The position numbers and the translations under genes are program-made. Source: Pseudonocardia ammonioxydans (GTDB lineage Bacteria; Actinomycetota; Actinomycetes; Mycobacteriales; Pseudonocardiaceae). Taken from it: a stretch of DNA of 64,000 nucleotides. This document shows, piece after piece, positions 14,608 to 22,916 of the stretch; the stretch's first letter is position 1, and each line of letters begins with the position of its first letter. The notes beneath the pieces were generated by a model, which did not search any database, was not told where the DNA came from, and saw only the letters and a list, made by a program, of their open reading frames with translations. The DNA is taken from the NCBI RefSeq assembly GCF_900115005.1, contig NZ_FOUY01000025.1:1-64000 (forward strand), given 5' to 3'.

Positions 14608-16268
14608 CAGTCCGGCAGCCGCAGCGGCGCCAGGTCGGCGAACCGGTCACCGGGGCCCGGGTTCTGCTCCGGGGCGGCCCCGCCGAGGTGGTGCACGATG
14701 CCCCACACCGCGTTCAGCGCGGTCTGCACCGCGCCCTCGGCCCACGCCGGCGTCCACGACACGTCGTCACCCGCCATGAAGATCCCCCGCTCGGCCGCAG
14801 GCAGGTCGTCCTGCACGAAGTGGCAGTACATCCGACGGTTGTAGCGGTAGTGGCCGGGCAGCGCACCCTTGAACGCGCCCAGGCTGTGCGGGTCGGACTC
14901 CCAGGTGACGGTGATCGGGTCGCCGATGACGTGTGCCGCGACGTCGACGTCCGGGTAGATCTTGCGCAGCGCGCGCAGCGCGAGGTCGACCCGCTTCTCG
15001 ACCGGGTACGGCAGCATCTTCAGCGAGTCGCTCATCCACGAGTACGACAGGCAGATCACGCCGGGACGGTCGTCGCCGTTGTCGAACAGGTAGGTGCTGC
15101 GGGTGAGCCGGTCGGTGAGGGTCATGCTCATGACGTCCCGCCCGGTCACGGGGTCGGCGTCGCGCCAGAACGGCCGGTCCACCATCACGAACGTCTTCGT
15201 CGACTGCATGTAGCGGGTCCGGTCGAGCGCCATCCACAGCTCCTGGCTGAACAGCGACTCGTCGGTCTCGATCTGGGTGGTCAGCAGCCAGCTCTGGCAG
15301 GTGGTGAGCACGGCCGGGAAGTCGCGCGCGACGCCGTTGACGTCGGTGACCCGGATGGTGTCCGGGTCCACGCGGTCGATCCGCGCGACGCCGGGGCGGG
15401 TCCCGCCACCGTGCAACGACGACAGGCTGGTCCCGGCCGGCCAGTGCACGGCGTCGTCCGGCGCGCGCCGCCACAGCCCCTGCGGGAGCTGCTCGACCCC
15501 GCCGACGACGAGCAGCTGGTCCTCGTCGCACGCCGTCGTCACCACCCGCAGGATCTCCAGCATCGAGTTCGGGAAGTCCGAGTCCCAGCCGCCGGTGCCG
15601 AACCCGACCTGGCCGAACGCCTCACGGTGGCGGTAGCTCAGCCCGGCGAACGCCGTCGAGGTCGACACGAAGTCGTAGAAGGTCCGGTCGTCCCAGCGCG
15701 GGACCAGCTCGTTCCACAGCCGCTGCACGGTGGCCGCGTCCCGGGCGCGGACGGCGTCCTGCAGGGCCTCGAACCCGGCCTCGTGCTCCAGCGCGGCGGC
15801 CCAGGCGTCGGCGACCTCGGTGAAGAACGCCGGCAGGTCGGCCAGGGTACGGCCGTAGTACGTCTCGCCGTGCAGGTCGATCACGGTGCTCGGGGCGGCG
15901 GGGGTGAGCGGGTTGGGGAACGGCTCGGTGCGCAGCCCCAGCAGGTCGACGTAGTGGTGGAACGCGGTGGACGAGCGGGGGAACCGCATCCCGCCCAGCT
16001 CGGCGACGATGCCGTCGGCACCCTCGAACGGCTGCGACCGCAGGCGCCCGCCGAGGCGCGACGACTCGTACACCACCGGGCGCAGGCCGAGCCGCAGCAG
16101 TTCGTAGGCGGCGACCAGCCCGGCGATCCCGGCGCCGACGACCGCGACCTCGGTCCCGAGCCGTTCCGGCGGGACCCGGCCGAGCCCTGCCGGATGGGAG
16201 ATCCACTCGTCGTAGGGGAACGGGAAGTCCGGGCCGAAGGCGGTGACCGGGCGCTGCGCGTGCGTCAT
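14607..16268 (-). CDS. davB: L-lysine 2-monooxygenase (flavin amine oxidase family)
   Basis: A 553-residue FAD protein with the dinucleotide motif VAVVGAGIAGLVAAYELLRLG near residue 43 and the flavin amine oxidase features RLGGRLRSQPFEGADG, ELGGMRFP and AGDDVSWTPAWAEGAVQT. Long stretches (FGPDFPFPYDEWISHPAGLG, GTGGWDSDFPNSMLEI, WMALDRTRYMQS) match my memory of P. putida DavB, which oxidatively decarboxylates L-lysine to 5-aminovaleramide. The coupling to a DavA-type amidase supports this. Related enzymes act on tryptophan or arginine, so substrate should be tested. ATG at 16268 gives the DavB-like N-terminus; a 28-bp near-palindrome lies 37 bp upstream. Confidence 0.87.
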   Translation of the reverse strand: MTHAQRPVTAFGPDFPFPYDEWISHPAGLGRVPPERLGTEVAVVGAGIAGLVAAYELLRLGLRPVVYESSRLGGRLRSQPFEGADGIVAELGGMRFPRSSTAFHHYVDLLGLRTEPFPNPLTPAAPSTVIDLHGETYYGRTLADLPAFFTEVADAWAAALEHEAGFEALQDAVRARDAATVQRLWNELVPRWDDRTFYDFVSTSTAFAGLSYRHREAFGQVGFGTGGWDSDFPNSMLEILRVVTTACDEDQLLVVGGVEQLPQGLWRRAPDDAVHWPAGTSLSSLHGGGTRPGVARIDRVDPDTIRVTDVNGVARDFPAVLTTCQSWLLTTQIETDESLFSQELWMALDRTRYMQSTKTFVMVDRPFWRDADPVTGRDVMSMTLTDRLTRSTYLFDNGDDRPGVICLSYSWMSDSLKMLPYPVEKRVDLALRALRKIYPDVDVAAHVIGDPITVTWESDPHSLGAFKGALPGHYRYNRRMYCHFVQDDLPAAERGIFMAGDDVSWTPAWAEGAVQTALNAVWGIVHHLGGAAPEQNPGPGDRFADLAPLRLPD

Positions 16269-16304
16269 TCCGGGGCTCCTCGGGGGTGATCGGGGAGTCG
16301 TGGC

Positions 16305-16332
16305 GGATCGGTGCCGAATCCGGCACCGATCC
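16305..16332. promoter_or_regulatory. 28-bp near-perfect palindrome upstream of davB
   Basis: Arms GGATCGGTGCCG and CGGCACCGATCC are separated by 4 nt. It lies between the SDR stop (16363) and the davB start (16268), both on the minus strand. It could be the SDR terminator or the operator of davBA; the short loop and absence of a T-tract do not decide. Confidence 0.5.
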
Positions 16333-16362
16333 TGCACCATTCCCTGATCACGCTCCGGCCGG

Positions 16363-17199
16363 TCAGCGTCCCCGGCGCGAGCGCATCACCCCGGTGACGA
16401 TCCGCTGGTAGGTGGTGGGCAGCAGCCGCACCATCGAGTCGATCGCCCACGCGTCCGGTCCGATGAGGACGCGGCGCCGGTCGCGCCGGACGCCGTCCAG
16501 GATGGTCCGCGCGGCCTTGTCCGGCGAGGTGTTCAGCAGCCGTTCGAACTCCGAGGCCGCGGCCCCGGCGGACGTGCCGGTGGCCGCGGCGACGCTGTCG
16601 TCGATCCGGGCGGCCCGGGCGATGTTGGTCCGGATCCCGCCCGGGTGCACGCAGGTCGCGGACACCGCCGACCCGGTCAGCTCCAGGTCCTGGCGCAGCG
16701 ACTCGGTGAACCCGCGCACGGCGTACTTGCTGGCGTTGTAGCCGCTCATCAGCGGCTGGGCGGCGACGCCGAAGATGCTGGACAGGTTCACCACGTGGCC
16801 CGCACCCGCCGCCTCGAGGTGCGGCAGGAACGCCTTCGTCCCGTACACCACGCCCCAGAAGTTGATGTCCATGATCCAGCGGTAGTCGTCCTGCGACAGG
16901 GACCCGACGGTGCCCGACAGCGCGACGCCGGCGTTGTTCACGACCAGGTGCACCGCGCCGTGGTCGGCGACGACCTGGTCGGCCCAGCCGTACACCGCCT
17001 TCTCGTCGGCGACGTCCAGCTCGGCCGTCGTCACCCGGATCTGCGGCCCGGCCAGTGCGGCCGTCTCGGCCAGCCCGGCGGCGTCGCGGTCGGCGAGCGC
17101 GAGGTGGCAGCCGTCGCCGGCGAGGCGCAGGGCGAGCGCCCGGCCGATGCCGGAGGCGGCGCCGGTGATCGCGGCGGTGCGGTCGGTGAAGGTCTCCAT
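16363..17199 (-). CDS. SDR family NAD(P)-dependent oxidoreductase
   Basis: A 278-residue classical short-chain dehydrogenase. The Rossmann motif TGAASGIG (residues about 12-19), the NNAGVALSG motif, catalytic Ser in VNLSSIFG and YNASK (Tyr/Lys) are all present. Asp after the second strand (LALADRDAAG) favours NAD over NADP. The C-terminal LLPTTYQRIVTGVMRSRRGR resembles SDRs annotated as acetoin or membrane-associated dehydrogenases. ATG at 17199 follows the short leader; a longer in-frame start adds an atypical tail. It precedes davBA on the same strand but with a 94-bp gap containing a palindrome, so operon membership is uncertain. Confidence 0.88.
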   Translation of the reverse strand: METFTDRTAAITGAASGIGRALALRLAGDGCHLALADRDAAGLAETAALAGPQIRVTTAELDVADEKAVYGWADQVVADHGAVHLVVNNAGVALSGTVGSLSQDDYRWIMDINFWGVVYGTKAFLPHLEAAGAGHVVNLSSIFGVAAQPLMSGYNASKYAVRGFTESLRQDLELTGSAVSATCVHPGGIRTNIARAARIDDSVAAATGTSAGAAASEFERLLNTSPDKAARTILDGVRRDRRRVLIGPDAWAIDSMVRLLPTTYQRIVTGVMRSRRGR

Positions 17200-17300
17200 C
17201 GGAGCGCTCCCGGTGCGGACGGCGGTGTCGGATCGGACGCTGATCCTACTCACCGGTAGCCCGTGGTCGCCGGGCCGACCACCCGGTCCCGGCTGGCAGG

Positions 17301-18449
17301 ATGCACCGCATGCAGGCGGTGGACTCGTTCGAGGCGGATTTCCCGGCCGGCGCCGGCCTGGTGCTGGACGGCACCCCGCTGCCGCTGACCACCCCGGCGC
17401 GGATCTACGTCTGCGGCATCACCCCGTACGACGTGACGCACCTGGGGCACGCGGCGACGTTCGTGTGGGCCGACGTGCTGGCCCGGGTCGTCCGGATGGC
17501 GGGGACCCCGACCGAGGTGACGCGCAACGTCACCGACGTCGACGACGTCCTGACCCGGACGGCGGTCGAGCGCGACGTCGCCTACGACGAGTTCGGCCTG
17601 CGCCAGGAGTTCTGGTTCGACCGCAGCATGGCCGACCTGCACGTGCGGCCGCCCGACCACGCCCCGCACGCCCGCCACCACGTCCGGCACGTGATCGCGC
17701 TGGCCCGCACGCTGCTGGCCACCGGGCACGCCTACGAGCGCGACGGCACCGTGTACTTCCGGGGCGCCGGGGTGCCCGGCGCGGCGGGACTCGACCGGGG
17801 CACCGCGCTGAGACTGGCCGCGGAGTACGGCGACGAGCCGGACGACCCGCGGCGCGACGACCCGTTCGACGTGCCGCTGTGGAAGCCGTCCGACGGCGTG
17901 CACCCGGCCTGGCCCAGCCCGTGGGGCCCGGGCCGCCCGGGCTGGCACGCCGAGTGCGCCGCGATGGCGCTGGCCTCGCTCGGCGGGGTCGTCGACGTGC
18001 TCGCCGGCGGGGCGGACCTGGCCTTCCCGCACCACGCGTACCAGTCCGCGATGGCCGCCGCGGCGACCGGCGCCGGGCTGTTCGCCCGCCGCGGCTTCCG
18101 GGCCGGCGTGGTGTCGGTGGACGGGGCGAAGATGGCGAAGTCGACCGGCAACCTGGTGCTGGTGCAGGACCTGCTCGGCACGGCGTCCGGGGCCGCGCTG
18201 CGCCTGCTGCTGCTCGACCGGCCGTGGGCACAGCCGTGGGAGTTCCGCACCGCCGACGTCCACGTGGCGGCCCGGCGGCTGGAGGAGCTCTACGTCGCGG
18301 CCGGTCGCAAGCCCGGCTCGCCCGCCGCCGTGGACGCGGTGCGCGACGCGCTGCTGACCGACCTCGACGTGCCGTCCGCGCTGGGCACGGCGCTGGAGGC
18401 GGGCGGGGACGCCGCCCGGCTGGTCATCGGGACGCTGGCGCTGCAGTAG
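17301..18449 (+). CDS. MshC-like ligase (cysteinyl-tRNA synthetase fold)
   Basis: A 382-residue protein of the MshC/CysS family. MshC joins cysteine to GlcN-inositol in mycothiol synthesis. The MshC-type CGITPYDVTHLGHAATF (CysRS has CGPTVY), NVTDVDDVL, the FGPGRPGWH-like WGPGRPGWHAECAAMAL and a KMSKS-type KMAKSTGNL are visible, and there is no anticodon-binding domain. It differs from canonical MshC: the PHHE segment reads FPHHAYQ, so an acidic residue near the zinc site is absent, and the protein is about 30 residues short. It may be the cell's MshC or a diverged paralogue making another cysteine conjugate; its position beside davBA and sulfur genes is not the usual mshC context as I know it. 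Confidence 0.8.
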   Translation: MHRMQAVDSFEADFPAGAGLVLDGTPLPLTTPARIYVCGITPYDVTHLGHAATFVWADVLARVVRMAGTPTEVTRNVTDVDDVLTRTAVERDVAYDEFGLRQEFWFDRSMADLHVRPPDHAPHARHHVRHVIALARTLLATGHAYERDGTVYFRGAGVPGAAGLDRGTALRLAAEYGDEPDDPRRDDPFDVPLWKPSDGVHPAWPSPWGPGRPGWHAECAAMALASLGGVVDVLAGGADLAFPHHAYQSAMAAAATGAGLFARRGFRAGVVSVDGAKMAKSTGNLVLVQDLLGTASGAALRLLLLDRPWAQPWEFRTADVHVAARRLEELYVAAGRKPGSPAAVDAVRDALLTDLDVPSALGTALEAGGDAARLVIGTLALQ

Positions 18450-19071
18450 CGCGCAGCTGCACGAGCCGGGCGGTCGGCGCCCATGCGGGCCCGACCGTGA
18501 GGTGCTCGACCTCGTCGAGGGTGAAGCCGGCCGCGCCGACCGTCGCCGCCGTGTCCCGGTCCAGCCGGCACCCGGCGGCGATCCGCGACCACAGCGGCGC
18601 CAGCCGGCGCCGCCACACCGCGGGACGCCCGTCGCCGACGACGTGCTCGAGCGCGACCAGCCGCCCGCCCGGCCGCAGCACCCGGCGGGCCTCGGCGAGC
18701 GCGCGCACCGGGTCCGGCACCGTGCACAGGACCAGCGTGAACACCACCGCGTCGACCGAACCGTCGGTGGCCGGGAGCGCGTCCGCACCGGACGGATCGA
18801 CGGTCAGCGGCACCCGGCACTCGTCCGTGCGGGCGGCCAGGCGCCGCCGCATCGCGGGATCCGGTTCGAGCGCGACGACCTCGTCGGCCGCCCGGTAGTG
18901 CGGCAGGTTCGCGCCGGTCCCGGCGCCGACGTCGAGGACGCGCCCGGTCAGCGGCCCGACCAGCGACGCCCGCCGCGGGCCGAGCACCGCCTGCTCGACC
19001 GGGGCCGACATGCGGTCGTAGACCGCGGCGAAGATCCGATGCCCCTTCGCGGGACCCGCGCTGTCCGGCAC
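18424..19071 (-). CDS. Class I SAM-dependent methyltransferase
   Basis: A 215-residue UbiE/COQ5-like methyltransferase. Motif I VLDVGAGTGANLPHY, the acidic VVALEPDPAMRRRL, and motif III-like EARRVLRPGGRLVALEHVVG are present. The C-terminus overlaps the convergent MshC-like gene by 26 bp. GTG at 19071 gives a start near KGHRIFAAVYDRMS; upstream in-frame residues are low-complexity. The substrate is unknown; the family includes phospholipid and small-metabolite methylases. Confidence 0.82.
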   Translation of the reverse strand: MPDSAGPAKGHRIFAAVYDRMSAPVEQAVLGPRRASLVGPLTGRVLDVGAGTGANLPHYRAADEVVALEPDPAMRRRLAARTDECRVPLTVDPSGADALPATDGSVDAVVFTLVLCTVPDPVRALAEARRVLRPGGRLVALEHVVGDGRPAVWRRRLAPLWSRIAAGCRLDRDTAATVGAAGFTLDEVEHLTVGPAWAPTARLVQLRATAAPASR

Positions 19072-19112
19072 GGGCGTGAACCTACCCGCCGCGGGACGGA
19101 CGGGCACCCGGT

Positions 19113-20567
19113 TCAGGTGCCTGCGGGCTGTGGCGCCGCCGGGCCGGCCGCGGGGAGCTCCACCGGGCGCTCGCCCGCGGCCCACGCCCCGAAGCCGCCG
19201 AGCAGGTCGTCCACCCGGGCGAAGCCGCGCGAGCGCAGCAGCGACGCGGCGGCCGAGGACCGGTAGCCGCCCGCGCAGTAGACGACGGTCGGCGCGTCGG
19301 GGGACAGCTCGCCGAGCCGCGCGACCAGCGCCGGCATCGGGACCGGCCGCGCCCCGGGCACCAGGCCGGACCCGGCGATCTCACCCGGGCCCCGGACGTC
19401 GACCACCTGAGTGTGCGGGCCCAGGCCGGCGAGCCGGTCGGCCGTGATCCGCCCGGCCGACCGCAGCCGGGCCGGCGGGACCGCAGGCACGCCGCCGTCG
19501 AGGAAGCCCAGCACCCGGTCGAACCCGATCCGGGCCAGCCGGTTGCGTGCCTCGCCCGCGGTGCCCTCGTCGCCGACCAGCACGAGCCCGGTCTCCGCAT
19601 CGACGAGCTGGCCGACGACCTCGGCGAACCGCCCGCCCAGGCCGACGTTGATCGAGCCGGGCAGGTGCCCGGCCGCGAAGTCCTGCGGGTCGCGGGTGTC
19701 GAGCAGCAGCGCACCGGCCGCGACGGCCGCGTCGGCCTCGGCCGGCGAGAGCGCCGGCACCGGGACCGACTCGTCGAGTACCGGGTGCGCCTCCCGGTTG
19801 CGGTGCGAGGTGTGCGCGAAGTACCCCGGCGGGACCGACTGCCCCTCGGTGACCGCGGCGACGAACGCGTCCTCGGGCATCGGGGCCAGCGCGTAGTTGG
19901 TCCGGCGCTGCTCGCCGATCGTGCTGGACGTCTCGGTGGACAGGTTCTTCCCGCACGCCGACCCGGCACCGTGGGCGGGGAACACGCGGGTGGCGTCCGG
20001 CAGCTCCAGCAGCCGGCGGGTGGAGCGGTACAGCGCGCGGCCCAGCGCGTCGGCCGACCAGCCGGCGCCGCCGAGCAGGTCGGGGCGGCCGACGTCACCG
20101 ATGAACAGCGTGTCCCCGGTCAGCACGCCCCACGGCGGCGCCCCGGCGCTCTCCCGCACGAGCAGGCAGATCGACTCGGGCGTGTGACCCGGGGTGTGCA
20201 GCACCTCCAGGACGACCGAGCCGAGCGACAGCGTCCGGCCGTCGGGGAGCGGCTCGATCGGGAACTCGACGTCGGCACCGGCGCCGTAGGAGATCGGGGC
20301 GCCGGTTGCGGCGGCCAGCTCGAGGTGCCCGGAGAGGAAGTCGGCGTGCACGTGGGTCTCCAGTACCCGCTCGATCCGCAGACCCTCGGCCGCGGCGTCG
20401 GTGAGGTACTGCCCGACGTCGCGCTGCGGGTCGACGACGACCGCGCACCCGGTCCCGCGGTCCCCGACCAGGTAGGACGCCTGGGACAGGCACCCCAGGT
20501 AGTACTGCCGGAACACCAGGTCGCCGCTGCGCTGCCAGGTGCCTGCCTCGATCGGGTCCTGCGGCAT
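19113..20567 (-). CDS. MBL-fold/double-rhodanese protein (persulfide dioxygenase-like)
   Basis: A 484-residue protein with an N-terminal metallo-beta-lactamase domain (residues 1-260; ETHVHADFLSGH, HTPGHTPES, GDTLFIGDVGRPDL, FPAHGAGSACG) of the persulfide dioxygenase (ETHE1/CstB) type, followed by two rhodanese domains. The first rhodanese (about 275-365) lacks the catalytic Cys (LVLVGDEGTAGEA); the second (about 375-470) has it (VYCAGGYRSS). It should oxidise glutathione/low-thiol persulfides to sulfite and handle thiosulfate. An operator-like AATGAACGTACATT sits 43 bp upstream and matches the site before the GntR-tauE operon, suggesting co-regulation with sulfite export. Confidence 0.88.
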   Translation of the reverse strand: MPQDPIEAGTWQRSGDLVFRQYYLGCLSQASYLVGDRGTGCAVVVDPQRDVGQYLTDAAAEGLRIERVLETHVHADFLSGHLELAAATGAPISYGAGADVEFPIEPLPDGRTLSLGSVVLEVLHTPGHTPESICLLVRESAGAPPWGVLTGDTLFIGDVGRPDLLGGAGWSADALGRALYRSTRRLLELPDATRVFPAHGAGSACGKNLSTETSSTIGEQRRTNYALAPMPEDAFVAAVTEGQSVPPGYFAHTSHRNREAHPVLDESVPVPALSPAEADAAVAAGALLLDTRDPQDFAAGHLPGSINVGLGGRFAEVVGQLVDAETGLVLVGDEGTAGEARNRLARIGFDRVLGFLDGGVPAVPPARLRSAGRITADRLAGLGPHTQVVDVRGPGEIAGSGLVPGARPVPMPALVARLGELSPDAPTVVYCAGGYRSSAAASLLRSRGFARVDDLLGGFGAWAAGERPVELPAAGPAAPQPAGT

Positions 20568-20609
20568 GACGTCCTCCCGATGCTCCCGCCGGACGGGAAA
20601 CGCAGATCA

Positions 20610-20623
20610 AATGAACGTACATT
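20610..20623. promoter_or_regulatory. GntR operator-like site before MBL-rhodanese gene
   Basis: AATGAACGTACATT, a 14-bp near-palindrome with AATG/CATT arms. Its reverse complement AATGTACGTTCATT differs at one base from AATGTACGGTCATT at 22767-22780, and flanking bases (TTTG) also agree. Confidence 0.65.
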
Positions 20624-21091
20624 GGGGCGGGTGTCCGGTCGAGGGCTGGACGGACGCACCCGGACGACGTCGCGCTGGTCGTTTCGGACCCGTTCGCCCG
20701 TTGCGGTGGCGTCAGGACCGTGGTGCAGTGGACGACGTGTCCACCGTCAGCTCGCCGGCCGATCGCACGTTCGTCGTGTGCCTGATCGCCACCGACCAGC
20801 TGTCGATCGACGACCGCCGCTGTCGCCCCGGTTCCTGAGCGGCCCGGCCGTCCCGGCCCGCTCCCGTCGTCCCCGTCGTCCGACGCCCGGAGCCGAGATC
20901 CACCGTGACCACCCCTGCCTCGGCGCGCCCCGCGCCCACCGCACCGTCCACCGCCCGCCCCGCCACCCCCGCCGGGCCGCCCCCGGCCGGGGGCGCGGCA
21001 CCGCCGTCCTCCGGCGGGTCCGGGCTGCTCGCCCGGGTCGCCGCCGCCGTGCGGGCCGCACACGGCGCCCGCGTGCCCCTCTGACCGGCGT

Positions 21092-21110
21092 CCGGGGCGC
21101 ATGGCCCCGG
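21092..21110. terminator. Short hairpin after tauE-type gene
   Basis: CCGGGGC-GCATG-GCCCCGG, a 7-bp perfect stem with a 5-nt loop, 7 bp past the end of the minus-strand exporter gene. No T-tract. Confidence 0.45.
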
Positions 21111-21116
21111 CCCGGC

Positions 21117-21944
21117 TCACAGCAGGGCGAGCACGCTCTCCACCCCGACGAACCCGCCGACCAGCAGCAGCAGCGCGGCGAACGCGCGCCCCAGCGACGC
21201 CGACGACAACCGGTCGGAGATCAGCTTTCCGGCCAGGGCCGCCACCACCGCGACGCCGACGAACGGGCCCAGCACTGCCCAGTCGAGGTCGAGGTGCCCG
21301 GCCCGCGCGGCCAGTGACCCGCCCGCGTTGAGCGTCAGGACCAGCAGGGAGGTCGCGATCGCGGCGGGCATCGCCAGCCCGAGCACGATCGCGAGCGCCG
21401 GCACCACGAGGAACCCGCCGCCGACGCCGAGGAAGCCGGTCAGGAACCCGACCACCGCCCCGGACACCACGACCTGCGCGGCCCGCACGAACCGCCGGGG
21501 CGGGGCGAGGACGGTGGTGGCGCCCGAGTCCGGGTCCGCCGCGGCGGTGCCGGCATCCTCCGTACCGTGTGCGGGCGCGCGCGCCGGTGTACTGCGCACC
21601 AGCAGCAGCACCGCGATCGCCAGGGTCAGCGCCGAGAACGACAGCAGCAGGACCGGCTGCGGCGCGACCCGGTTGAGCAGCGTCCCGGCCCACGCCGCGG
21701 GCACCCCGACCAGGCCGAACACGATCCCGGTCCGCCAGTCGACCGACCGGTCCCGCAGCCGGGTCAGCACCCCGACCGCCGAGACCACCCCGACGATGAC
21801 GACGCTGCCCGTCGTGGCCGCCCGGGCGTCCTGCCCGAGCGCGTAGACCAGCGCCGGGACGGCGAGGACCCCGCCGCCCCCGCCGAGGGTCCCGATGACG
21901 AGGCCGACGACCAGGCCCAGCGCCCCGGCCAGGACGCCGATCAC
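21117..21944 (-). CDS. TauE/SafE family sulfite/anion exporter
   Basis: A 275-residue membrane protein of the TauE/SafE (DUF81) family with about eight helices and the two family repeats: VIGTLGGGGGVLAVPALVYAL near the N-terminus and GFLTGFLGVGGGFLVVPALAI in the second half. The family exports sulfite, sulfoacetate or related anions. GTG at 21944 overlaps the GntR stop (GTGA), so it is co-translated with the regulator. The neighbouring persulfide dioxygenase-like gene makes sulfite as a product, which fits a sulfite efflux role. Confidence 0.88.
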   Translation of the reverse strand: MIGVLAGALGLVVGLVIGTLGGGGGVLAVPALVYALGQDARAATTGSVVIVGVVSAVGVLTRLRDRSVDWRTGIVFGLVGVPAAWAGTLLNRVAPQPVLLLSFSALTLAIAVLLLVRSTPARAPAHGTEDAGTAAADPDSGATTVLAPPRRFVRAAQVVVSGAVVGFLTGFLGVGGGFLVVPALAIVLGLAMPAAIATSLLVLTLNAGGSLAARAGHLDLDWAVLGPFVGVAVVAALAGKLISDRLSSASLGRAFAALLLLVGGFVGVESVLALL

Positions 21945-22759
21945 CGGCGCGCCTCCGGGCTGCCGGGGGACCGGCCGGGTGACCCGAGCAGGTCCAGCTG
22001 GTAGCCGCCGGCGTCGGCGAAGTCGGCGCGCAGGACGAACCGGTCGCCGCGGACCAGGGTCTGGCGCCACTCGACCGGGCGGCCCTTGGCCGTGCCGAGC
22101 CGGCGGATCGCGAACGCCGCGGTGGACGCGCTCCCGCCGAGCAGCCGGTGCTCGGCCGGGGTGGGCAGCACCGGCTGGATCGTCTCCTCGCCGCCGGTGA
22201 GCGCGACCCCGCACAGCTCGGCGTAGCGCTCGTACAGCGCGCCGGTCGAGAAGTCGGCGTGCAGCAGCGGCGCGGCCAGCTCGTGCGGCAGCCACACCCG
22301 GTCCAGCGCGAGCGGCTCACCGCCGGCGAGGCGCAGCCGTTCCAGGTGGACCAGCGGGGTGGACTCCTCGAGCCCCAGCCGGGCGGCGACGACACCGTCC
22401 CCAACGACGTCGAGGGACCGCACGACGCTGCGCTGCTCCAGGCCCATCGCGAGGACGGACTCGTGCAGGCTGTAGAGGGCACCGAGCCGCTGGGCCAGCT
22501 CGACCGGCTCGGCCCGCCGGGACGGCCGGCCCCGGGTGCCCACCACGAGGCCCTCGTCGCGCAGGACCTTCACGGCCTGCCGCACGGTGTGCCGGCTGAC
22601 GCCGTACTCCTCGACCAGGGCGAGCTCGCCGGGGAAGCCCTCGATGAACTCGTCCGCGTCGAGCCGGCGCCGCAGGTCGGTGAGCAGCTGCTCCCAGAGC
22701 CGCCGCCCGGGTGTGCGGCGTACCGGGCCCGGTCCGGCCGTGACGGCGTGCTCGCTCAC
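21941..22759 (-). CDS. GntR family (HutC/UTRA) transcriptional regulator
   Basis: A 272-residue GntR regulator with a winged helix (ADEFIEGFPGELALVEEYGVSRHTVRQAVKVLRDEGLVV) and a UTRA ligand domain (LHESVLAMGLEQRSVVRSL... YQLDLLG). GTG at 22759 gives the usual length and leaves the operator-like AATGTACGGTCATT 7 bp upstream, an arrangement suited to autorepression; an in-frame ATG at 22795 would translate across the site. It is first gene of an operon with the TauE exporter and probably also controls the MBL-rhodanese gene. Binding of a sulfur metabolite is inference. Confidence 0.88.
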   Translation of the reverse strand: MSEHAVTAGPGPVRRTPGRRLWEQLLTDLRRRLDADEFIEGFPGELALVEEYGVSRHTVRQAVKVLRDEGLVVGTRGRPSRRAEPVELAQRLGALYSLHESVLAMGLEQRSVVRSLDVVGDGVVAARLGLEESTPLVHLERLRLAGGEPLALDRVWLPHELAAPLLHADFSTGALYERYAELCGVALTGGEETIQPVLPTPAEHRLLGGSASTAAFAIRRLGTAKGRPVEWRQTLVRGDRFVLRADFADAGGYQLDLLGSPGRSPGSPEARR

Positions 22760-22766
22760 GATGGTG

Positions 22767-22780
22767 AATGTACGGTCATT
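22767..22780. promoter_or_regulatory. GntR operator-like site before gntR-tauE
   Basis: AATGTACGGTCATT followed by TG, with AATG/CATT arms; the counterpart of the site at 20610-20623. Position just before the GntR start suggests autoregulation. Confidence 0.65.
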
Positions 22781-22841
22781 TGAGCGGCCGCGCACCTCCC
22801 GCCGGTGTGCGTCCCGCCACGCCCGTCCGCGCGCCCCCCTC

Positions 22842-22916
22842 CGCAGGCTCCGCGCGGGGCCGATGTTCGCTCGGCAGGCTCCGCGCCGGGCCGATGTTCG
22901 CTCCGCAAGCTCCGCT
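22842..22916. repeat. 31-bp tandem repeat x2.4 at the end of the Pls-like gene
   Basis: Units at 22842 and 22873 (31 bp each; two mismatches) and a 13-bp partial unit at 22904 that abuts the stop of the Pls-like gene. The unit contains GGCCGATGTTCGCTC. Confidence 0.85.

Larger units (their letters stand above)
20568..21116. other. 549-bp region with promoter and two doubtful small ORFs
   Basis: Holds the MBL-rhodanese promoter with its operator-like site and a short hairpin at 21092-21110. Two short plus-strand frames in the same phase, 20728-20838 (36 residues, two Cys) and 20905-21084 (59 residues, Ala/Pro-rich with an amphipathic end), have GC-rich third positions but weak ribosome sites; I do not call them as genes. 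Confidence 0.6.
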
